DNA of 64,000 nt from Puffinus mauretanicus (lineage: Eukaryota > Chordata > Aves > Procellariiformes > Procellariidae), in assembly GCA_023333565.1 (NCBI GenBank), contig JAJKFH010000071.1:1-64000 (forward strand). Reading direction: 5' to 3'. The notes under the pieces are model-generated. The model ran no database searches, was not told the origin of the DNA, and was given only the letters and a program-made list of their open reading frames with translations. Position 1 is the stretch's first letter, and every line of letters starts with the position of its first letter. The position numbers were made by a program, and so were the translations under genes. Positions 35,401 through 43,592 of the stretch are shown one piece after another.

Positions 35401-37655
35401 GCTGCCGGAGGCAGCATGGGGCAGCGTCGGTGCCATTGGGCCCCCCCAAGTTGCATGGATCTGGCGTTGCATTAGCGCAGCAAACACAGCATGGCCCTGG
35501 ACTAGCAAAGTGAGGTTCAGATACTCATGTTTTCCGAGTCTCTCCCATTTTTATGGCCCCACCGCCGCCGCATTGAGCTCCAGCAGCCGCCCTGATCGGG
35601 ATGCAGAGAGCTCAGCTGGAGGCTCGCAGGCTGTCCAAATCCGCAGCACGCCGCTCCCATGCATGTCGCACTCCTCCCCGTCGTGCTCGGTCCCCTCAGA
35701 GCGTGCAAAAATGCTCTCCCAGTGACCACCGGTAACTGCATAGCGCTGGGCAGGCTGAGCCCAAGAAACCAGGGGGCTTGGTTTGCAGCTCGGGATTGCT
35801 TTGCTTCCTCACAGCCTTCCCTGCTGCCTATGCTGCAGATGAATAAAGATTTTCCAGGGCTGTCAGTACTGCATATTTCACCAGCATTCGCTTCACTTTA
35901 AGTCCAAAATGCGCTAAAAATAAGCTGGCTTGGCATCCAGGACTTGATTCAAGTGGTAACAGGGCAGAGAAACTCCTGGGGTGGTTTGCACTGTGCAGCA
36001 GCGAGCAGGGGGCTGCTGGCTCTCCCTCCTCCTCCTCCTGGCTGCTGCGAGGCTGTCACCCACCGCTCGCTCGCAATCCCCTAGATTTCATATTCGAAGG
36101 TCACAGGTTTTACATGGCATCGCTCCTCTTGGGCTGGTTGTTAACGAGGCTCCAAATGCTGAGGTATCGTCTCTGCCTCTGGGGTTGGGAGTACATTATT
36201 AGTGAGATCCTTAGCAAACTTTTTCTTTCAATACTCCTGTGGTAATTTTGGGAGGGGGATGCCCGCAAGCAGAAGTTTGGATAAGTGAAGTCTGAAATGC
36301 CACGGGAAGGCCATAAACTTCAAAAAGCCTTGTTAGTGCAGCAGTGGAGGGAGGTGTGGACGTTTGCGCCTCGTGCACGGACTTTGTTGTGCTGTTGCAG
36401 AGCCGCGTGGCTTTGATACCAGTGAAAACACTGCGAACCCCCTCCTGGGAAGGGGTCTTGAGATGAAGCGCTTGCTGCTCCCCCTCACTTTTAAAATACC
36501 CAGTTGATGTTCAGACTTCAAGGCTGCCGAACGAGTTTTCTATCCGCAGGCAGATTTTGCTGCCACGTTCTCACTCGCTTTCCTAAAATAATGGGGCAAA
36601 AAAAAAAAAAAAATCCTTGTGCTAATTTAATCTAGCCAGGCATCTTGCTGTCCTGCCTGATAATATCTCTCCAATCTGTCATTTCCAACAGACAGCTGTT
36701 TATTTGTTTGGTTTTTTTTTTCCCCGGGTCTTGAAATATCTCCTCTGCTTTCTCAAGCAGCCCAGGGCTGCTCCAGGGATGTCCCAAGCCTCTCTCTTGC
36801 TTTAGAGGGGGCTCTGGGTGAAAACATCCCCTTTTTCCAGGAAAAACCCTACAATAACATCAGATAGAGAAACATGTCAAAGAATATCCAACTTACATGC
36901 CAGTCCCATAGGTGTTTGGGGTTTCAGAGCCATCCTCCTGGCATGCAGCAGGCCAAAGCACTGAAAAACAACCTGGTGCAGGTCTGGAGATCCTGACGGG
37001 AGCTTCCCTCCAACCTGAGCACAACACTGCAGACCTGGAGACGTACTGGTCCCGCCAGTGAATTATTCAGCAGCATTACCAGCAGAAGAAGAAGTGATTA
37101 AATACAAGTTATTCCCTAGAATCCACAGCAAAAGAAAAAAGAAGGTATTAAATACAACAGCGCACAAGACACGGGAAACCACTTGGGTTCCTTCCTACAG
37201 CCCTGACCTCCAGGTTGCCTCTCCATGAAACATGTAGATGAGCCATTGTATGGACCAAAAAAATGACCCAAGGAAAAAAATCCTGATTAATTCTGGCACC
37301 CAGCGCTCAATTTACAACTGCTTTCAAATGGGACCGTTGGTCAAATGCTAAATCTGGGCACCACTTCATCATCTGCATTTTCATTTTTCTTGTTATTTGC
37401 TTTTATTTATCTATTTACTGTTATTTATGGTGACTTTAATAGCTTTAACTCCTTCTTGGAGAAAAAAAAAAACCCACCCAGTATTTAAAAATTGGCAGAA
37501 GTGTCAAAACAAGCTTACACTTCTGGGAAGTGTAAGAATACACGGTCAAATATTTGGCTGAGAAAATGGAGCAAGGGAGGGTAACTGTGCTACCCATGAC
37601 AGTGATCGGTGCAGGAGCCGGCACGGGATCAAATCCCACTGGGTTTTCCTAGATC
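32470..37655. other. Intergenic DNA upstream of the MKLN1 promoter region, nothing recognised
   Basis: There is no exon or RNA gene that I can support. A-tract low-complexity sites occur at about 36,599-36,613 and 37,462-37,471. The last 700 bases become AT-rich before the abrupt change to the C-run and C-rich minisatellite. Divergent-lncRNA exons could be hidden here, but no splice-site chain could be justified. Confidence 0.5.
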
Positions 37656-37659
37656 CCTT

Positions 37660-37684
37660 CCCCCCCCCCCCCCCCCCCCCCCCC
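37660..37684. repeat. Poly-C run of 25
   Basis: Twenty-five consecutive C on the + strand (G on the minus strand), preceded by 'agatccctt' and followed by 'actgtggggc'. Homopolymers of this length mutate readily and are often mis-sized in assemblies. The G-rich strand can form quadruplex structures. Confidence 0.9.
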
Positions 37685-37734
37685 ACTGTGGGGCTGGGAA
37701 AGCAGACGTCCCCATTGGCAATCAACACTCCAGT

Positions 37735-38525
37735 CCCACGGTGCTTCCCCCTGAGCCCCACGACCCACCTCAGCCCCATGGCACATCCCCCTGAGCCCCA
37801 CAGCAGCCCCACGGGGCATTCCCTTGAGCCCCACAACCCACCTCAGCCGCACGGGGCATCTCCCTGAGCCCCACAGCCCAATGCAGCCCCATGGAGCATC
37901 CCCTTGCGCCCCACAGCAGCCCCACGGGGCATTCCCCTGAGCCCCACAATCCACCTCAGCCCCATGGCACATCCCCCTGAGCCCCACAGCAGCTCCATGG
38001 GGCATCTCCCTGAGTCCCACAGCCCAATGCAGCCCCATGGCGCATCCCCCTGAGCCCCACAGCTCCACAGGGCATCCCCCTGAGCCCCACAGCAGCTCCA
38101 TGGGGCATCCCCCTGAGCCCCACAGCAGCTCCATGGGGCATCCCCCTGAGCCCCACAGCAGCCCCACGGGGCATCCCCCTGAGCCCCACCTCAGCCCCAT
38201 GGCGCATCCCCCTGAGCCCCACAGCAGCCCCACGGGGCATTCCCCTGAGCCCCACAACCCACCTCAGCCGCACGGGGCATCTCCCTGAGCCCCACAGCCC
38301 AATGCAGCCCCATGCAGCATCCCCTTGCGCCCCACAGCAGCTCCACGGGGCATCCCCCTGAGCCCCACAATCCACCTCAGCCCCATGGCACATCCCCCTG
38401 AGCCCCACCTCAGCCCCACAGGGCATCCCCCTGAGCCCCACCTCAGCCCCATGGCGCATCCCCCTGAGCCCCACAGCAGCTCCACGGGGCATCTCCCTGA
38501 GCCCCACAGCTCCATGGGGCATCCC
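37735..38525. repeat. C-rich minisatellite, 33-bp unit with 39-bp variants
   Basis: The unit on the + strand is 'ccccctgagccccacagcag' followed by 'ccccacggggcat' or 'ctccatggggcat'. Longer variants insert 'aaccca' or 'atccca' before 'cctcagcc'. Roughly 23 copies fill the interval, ending about 210 bases before the MKLN1 start codon. Each unit holds a short palindromic core around CCATGG or CCACGG. The 33/39-bp periods preserve reading frame, giving spurious open frames of 157-202 codons on the minus strand and up to 169 codons on the + strand. The + strand one runs in phase into MKLN1 exon 1. Confidence 0.95.
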
Positions 38526-38735
38526 CCCCCCCAGCTGCAGGGGGTGTCACCCTCTAGGTCCCACACCGCACTGGAACCCCACGGCCCGTCCTCCCACGCA
38601 GGCCCCGCCGCGCCCCACCTCAGGCCACCGCCCCCGCCGCGCCCCACGGGCCCCCCCCGCCCGCGCGGCCCCTTTAAGAGCGCGGCCCCGCCCCCCGCGG
38701 TCGCTGCCGGGGCCGCGGCTGCCGCTGCTGACAAC

Positions 38736-38746
38736 AAGATGGCGGC
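38736..38746 (+). promoter_or_regulatory. YY1-type motif overlapping the MKLN1 start codon
   Basis: AAGATGGCGGC matches the YY1 consensus in the orientation often found just downstream of transcription starts of TATA-less housekeeping genes. It includes the ATG (38,739-38,741). The same bases give a strong initiation context, with A at -3 and G at +4. Confidence 0.6.
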
Positions 38747-38830
38747 GGCGGGGCCGGCGGGCCCCGAGAGCCGGGTGCTGGGCTACACCCTGCACCGCTG
38801 GAGCAGCTTCTCCTCCACCTACCTGCCCGA
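38739..38830 (+). CDS. MKLN1: Muskelin, coding exon 1 (residues 1-30)
   Basis: Muskelin is a kelch-repeat protein and a subunit of the CTLH/GID-type E3 ubiquitin ligase, with reported roles in cell adhesion, the cytoskeleton and receptor trafficking. The exon encodes a short Ala/Gly/Pro-rich start and then ...LHRWSSFSSTYLPE, which matches the start of vertebrate muskelin, where the corresponding stretch is LHKWSSFSSTYLPE. The start ATG has A at -3 and G at +4. The exon ends after two bases of the Glu-31 codon, at a strong donor (GA|GTGAGT), so intron 1 is phase 2. The same frame stays open upstream for 414 bases into the minisatellite, but the extension is minisatellite-derived and has no counterpart in known muskelins. 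Only the first few residues differ notably from mammalian sequence. Confidence 0.95.
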
Positions 38831-38836
38831 GTGAGT

Positions 38837-38878
38837 CTCGGCCTCGGCCTCGGCCTCGGCCCCGGCCCCGGCCTCGGC
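38837..38878 (+). repeat. Hexanucleotide repeat (CTCGGC/CCCGGC), seven units
   Basis: It begins six bases after the exon 1/intron 1 junction. Seven contiguous hexamers are CTCGGC x4, CCCGGC x2 and CTCGGC x1. It is GC-only apart from the T, and lies in the first intron within the CpG island. Confidence 0.9.
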
Positions 38879-39064
38879 TCCGGGCCGCTCTGCGCCGCGG
38901 CGGGCTGCCGGGCCCGCGCCGGGCCCTTGCCGTGGCCTGCGCGGGGAGGCCGCGGCGGGCGGCGCTGCGGTGGCGGCGGGGGGGAGCGCGGGCCCGGCCG
39001 CTGCTGGCGGGGGCTGCTGGGGCGGCCTGGGCTGGCCTGAGCCCCTGGTGAGGGGCTGGTGAGG

Positions 39065-39560
39065 GGAGGCCTAGGAGCGGGGTGGGGGGCGCTGGTCAGC
39101 AGGGTCTGAGGGGCTGTGTGTGGGGGAGGGGCAGGCCAGCGGGATTTGGGGGGCCTCTGTGTGGGGGAGGGTCTGTACAGCAGGATTTGGGGGGCCTGCG
39201 TGTACGGGAGGGGCTGCTCAGCAAGGTCGGGGGGGCTGTGTGGGGGGAGGGGGTAGTCAGGGGGGCGGGGAGGGTGTTTGGGAAGGGGGTTGAGTCCCAG
39301 CATGGGGGGGGGGGTGTTTGGGGAAGTGTTTGATGGGCAGATTTTGGGGGGCTTTGTGCGGGGTGGAGGGTTTTGGGGGGGTGGGGAGGGTTGAGCACTA
39401 GGCTTGAGGGGGGAGGGCAGTGTGCGTGGGGGAGGGGGTGATCACCAGGTATGGGGAAGGGAAGGAGGAGAATCTGGCCCCAGATTTGAGGGGAGAAATG
39501 GGCACTGTGTGTGGGAGAGGCTGGTCACCAGGTTAAGCGGGGAGAAGGATAAGTAAATCT
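39065..39560 (+). repeat. G-rich degenerate minisatellite in intron 1, about 41-bp unit
   Basis: The unit 'ggatttggggggcctctgtg' plus 'tgggggagggtctgtacagca' recurs with a spacing of about 41 bases between 39,130 and 39,230, and more diverged copies continue to about 39,540. The + strand has many runs of four to nine G, the composition associated with RNA-DNA hybrids and quadruplexes downstream of CpG-island promoters. Unit boundaries decay to the right. Confidence 0.8.
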
Positions 39561-40429
39561 TCCCGCCCCCCTCCCCCCCCCCCAAAGGTTTGGGTATGTC
39601 AGGTGCCTGTGGGCAGTGTGTTTTTTGGCAGCCAGGCTTCCTCTCCTGCCCCTGACCTCTGAAACGCTGGAGGCTCGTTGGGCTACCGTCACCTCTTGTG
39701 TGTGGTTTGGGGGGAAGGGGGTCATGTGCTGCCCTCGCATTCTGCTTTTTAACTAAAAAACTTTTGGTTTGGCAAAAGGAGACTGGAGCTGTGTTTTACA
39801 GTCATCAGTTTGTGCTGCTGTACTCATGTGAACCCATCCTGAATGGGAGACTTGGCTGTATGGCAGTCCAGCTATGGCCTGTTAAATTGCTTTAGTTACT
39901 GAAAGTAAGATTTGGAGTGGCTATAATGTGGTCTGGGTGGGCTATTTTCGAGACACCTTTTCGATAAGTTGGCTTCAGTGTTGCAGGTCGTGAGGACTGT
40001 TAGGATTACAGCAGCTGGACACCTTAGTCATTGCAGGCTTGTCTAGAGTCTTGTCTAATCATTGATTGTGCTGAATTTAATAAGTTGAAATATCTTTAAG
40101 TCACCCACTATCAACAAGTGACAGGGTTGCCTTATTTGTTAATTATTAATATCATGAATTAGCTCCACTTTCCAAAATGAAGTACATGAAGTGAACCTTT
40201 AAAAAAAAAAAGTTTTTCTGACTAAACTCCTAGTCATTGTATCTTTCTGCATATTTCCTGTGTTAGATATTAAAAAGAACCAGGTTCTTTTCTAATTGAT
40301 AATCTTTGGTCATAATTAAGTAATCCCTTCACCTTTCTTGCTAAAAAGACTTGACTTTCAAGGCATTTCTTTCAGGTCTGTGATCATGCTTGTAGTTATT
40401 TCTACCAGCATTTCTGGCTTTCAACATCA

Positions 40430-40640
40430 TGTTAAAGTGTTGGTCCCTGAATAGAAGGGTGACAGTCCATTATTGATCTCACTGATGCGATACAAAAAGA
40501 TAATACCATCTTTCTCCTTGATATTGCTTTCTAAGGCTCCCCTTAGTCCTTTTTGCTACAGACTTGTGTCAGGAATTAATGTTCACGTGGTATCTGCAGT
40601 GCTGCCCAAAGTCCTTAATGTCATTGCCTTCCGTGATACA
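40430..40640 (-). repeat. Ancient CR1/L3-type LINE relic (part 1)
   Basis: The + strand 'gatctcactgatgcgataca' then 'aaaagataataccatctttc' and 'ccttagtcctttttgctaca' resembles the reverse complement of the 3' part of the CR1/L3 coding region (the 'aggtctcaccagtgctgtacaaa...agccttttttgcaaca' landmark). It is strongly diverged. It could belong to the same insertion as the relic at 42.9-43.2 kb, since both have the same orientation and the expected order. Confidence 0.45.
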
Positions 40641-42929
40641 ATTCCCTTTCCTGTAGTAGGGCTGGTGTTTTACAAACGCGTGACCTTGCATTCGGTTGTT
40701 TTTTAAGATGTTGTTTAAATGTGCTTATCATCAGTAAAAACAATTTTAACTGCTTTTAAGCAGTGTTCAATACTCCCAGCGATAGGGTTATTCTCCAGCA
40801 CGCTGACCTTGCTCTGAGGGATGCTGGTCCTAACGCTTGTGGGCTGTCTTCTATGAAAGTTTTGGTTTTTACTTGCTGTCTGCTAACTTTCGATTCCTAT
40901 CTTCTGGGAGAGAGCTTAAACGTGATCTGAAATAGAAAGGGGAGGCTTTGACCTGCGATTTAAGATTAGATTCTCGAAAGGAGAAAATTTATAAAGAAAC
41001 ATACGGGAGGGTGAGTTTTTGGGGATGGAAAACTTTAAAATTGCCGGGACAGGAACATAACATACTGCAGGATGAACACGCAGATAGAGCTAAAAGTTGT
41101 CTTATATGCGGAACAGAATGATGCTTTTCTGGAAGGATATTGGGAATTCTGATTATACTGTAGTTTAAATAAGTTTGTTAGCGTAACTAGGAAGAAACCA
41201 TTTTAACCTTGAAGTAGAAGAGGGACTCTGCCACAGTGTATGTAGGAATACTCTACTTATTAAATAATGTTGCTTGTTGCTGGCAGCTGCGGTATTGCAA
41301 ACAAAGTGCTTGTAAAAGAGGAACAGGGTAGATTACCCATGTTCTGTGTCAGTTAAGTATGATTTTAACACACTTCTTCAGTAGTTGTATGGTTTTAAAT
41401 GTAAAACAAAACTATGAAGTATAAAACTTTCATCACCACTGTCCAGGGAAGAGATTAGATGTCTAGTAACTAACATCGCATCTGCTTACGTGATGCTGAA
41501 CTGATACTGAAACTTTTCAGAACACTGAAATCACCTGATAACTGCTCTTTTTAATTAAAAAAAAAAAGTGTTTTTCAGAGACCTTTCTGGTCATGTTTTA
41601 GTTTAGGATCAGTAGTCTATTGAAAAACACCAGTTTTCTTTCAATGACAGAGGATTTTTTTTCTGGTGAATGCCAGTGTGTTTCCTGTTGTGTTTGGTGG
41701 TGTAGTAGGGGATTAGTGCTGGATCCAACTTCTGGCTGTTTTACCAGTGCTGCAGCTACCTGCACGTTTGCAAAGACCTTTTCAAACATTAAATGAAGAT
41801 TGTCCTTGTTGAGTCTGCCAAAGAATAGTTTTACTGTTTTCCAAACTGCTGGAGTTGTGCTCTATTGGCTTGCAGCTACCAGCAGGAAGACTGACTTGGA
41901 TTTTTTTTTTAAAAAACTCTGTGGGTAGAAGTGAGAGTTAGTCTCATAATAGTGTCTGCGTTGTAGGGGAGGTTGTGCCTTTGGGAAGAAAATTGATCCA
42001 AGAGAAAATTTGTTCTTGAAACATCTGGTGTTTCCAGAGACACTCTGCCTGTGCAGAGGCAACAGTGTGTTGAGAGGTTTCAGCTTGTCCAACTTGGAAA
42101 ATATTCAACCCAGCACGTCGCCTGAGTCCTCCATCGGATCCCTTCCTTGCCTCTCCGCGGTTCCTCCCCAAAGGAATGGAGCCACGTGGGAGGCTGCTCC
42201 CTGATGTCTCACAAGGGACCGGCCGAGGGATTTCCCCACCACCAGCAGTCACTTCACAGGAGCTACACAGACGAGTACTGGTGTCTTTTGACATACGATG
42301 AGAGAGTGAGTCCTGGACTTGATTCCCCTCTCTCTGGCCTTCTGCAGAAAGTGATGAGCTCACTTCTTTTTTTGGTCAAGGAGGAAATAAACAATTTATA
42401 GAAGGTAATGTAACCCTTGTTCAAACTTGGTGGGGTTTTTTTTTTGTGAGGAAGAGAACCAAAAGCTATTGCTCTGCATTCTGAGAAGCACTTCATATCC
42501 TGATTTTTTTAATAGCCAGTTTGAACTGCTCCAGTTTGAACTGCCTGCTAAGGTGAATAAGAGGTGAAGTATTGTGCTCTGTGCGATGGCAGTCATGTAC
42601 CCTTTTCTATTGCTAAATGCTAAATTACTGTATCCTAGGACCATGGTTTCTAGTGGTTGCATCATACTCATGACTGATGATATCTTGTACTTGGCTAATG
42701 CACTCAGGTCCTTCTGTCGCTGTTTTATATGGCTGAACTCCCACTTCAGAGACTAACAAGAGCTTTTTACTGTGTTATGCTAGTCATGTACCTTTGTGAG
42801 GAAGTTTCATCCCATTTCTATTGCTCAGATCTTCAGTCATTCAGGTTTTCCTGTATGGTACCTATAGTGGAAGATTTCCTGTATTTCCTAGATTTGACTT
42901 AGGATTTTTATTGGTATTTTGTTCAATTA

Positions 42930-43200
42930 TTTCTTGTGCTAAGGTCGTTATTAAGAATATAAAATAAGATTGGTTTCTTAGCTGATAATTAAATCCCATT
43001 AGCAACCTCCTCCTAATTGGTAGTCACTTTTTCATTGCAACCCATTTTTATCTATTTCACTGTGGACTTCAGTTATTCTGGTAATTCCAGTCTTTTCCAG
43101 TTTGAGACCTTATGTGGTACTGCATCAAATGCTGAAGGCTGGGTGGCTCTTGTCTCTTTCCTAGAAAGCATACTGGAACAGAGGACGATCCAGCTGATTG
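42930..43200 (-). repeat. Ancient CR1/L3-type LINE relic (part 2)
   Basis: The + strand carries 'cgttattaagaatataaaat' then 'aagattgg', 'gtcactttttcattgcaacccatttttatc' in separated blocks, 'ccagtcttttccagtttgag', and 'tgtggtactgcatcaaatgc'. This is the order of the reverse-complemented reverse-transcriptase region of old CR1/L3 elements. Sense is the minus strand, opposite to MKLN1. Confidence 0.65.
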
Positions 43201-43532
43201 GTTACAATACGCTTAAAATAATTGTGTGTGTTTTTGCTGGTTTTCTGTATTTCCGTCAAACCAGGGGAAGTAAACTAGGTGAAAGATACTTTGATAGTAA
43301 AGTATGAGCCTGCCAAAGTGAGAATGCAAATTTTTTTTGCTTTTTAGTTAAGAGGATGTGACAGTAAGTTCCTGCCCAGCCTAACCAAATATCTACTGCT
43401 GTATTGTGTTTACTCTGAAACAGAGATGTGCTCTCTTGTGTTTTCAAATCTAAGGTATTGCAAAGCATTAGCGAGAAGGTACTGAGAACACCTGTAAAAA
43501 ACTTTTTGGGGTAAAGTCTATAAGGATTTTAA

Positions 43533-43592
43533 AAACAAACAAACAAAAAAAACCACCACCCCCCCAAAAAAAAAACCAACCAAACCCCACAC
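43533..43592. repeat. A/C-rich low-complexity tract
   Basis: CAAA-type repeats pass into A runs, C runs and ACC units within about 60 bases of intron 1. No function is apparent. Confidence 0.85.

Larger units (their letters stand above)
38540..39050. promoter_or_regulatory. MKLN1: CpG-island promoter of MKLN1
   Basis: This is the densest CpG region of the window and it surrounds exon 1. It has no TATA box at a sensible distance. GC boxes of the CCCCGCCCCCC type are visible (38,686-38,696), with other CCGCCC motifs at 38,656-38,663. Transcription probably starts between about 38,600 and 38,735, but the exact site cannot be read from sequence. Base skew changes sign here: C-rich before, G-rich after. 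This fits a bidirectional promoter. In mammals the lncRNA LINC-PINT starts head-to-head with MKLN1, so a divergent minus-strand transcript may start here too. Confidence 0.8.

Noticed and set aside
1..38500. The miR-29a/29b-1 cluster, which in mammals lies in the general neighbourhood of LINC-PINT and MKLN1
   Set aside because: I looked for the mature seed-containing sequence on both strands and did not find it. In mammals it lies farther away than this window reaches.
37649..38737. Open frames of 157-202 codons on the minus strand with Gly/Met/Ala/Leu repeats, and Pro/His-rich + frames
   Set aside because: They are products of the 33/39-bp minisatellite. They are open in several phases and have no recognisable domain.
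38674..39303. 209-codon minus-strand open frame over the promoter, rich in Pro and Arg
   Set aside because: It is the antisense of the CpG island and G-rich array. Low-complexity Pro/Arg/Ser composition is typical of GC-rich antisense frames.
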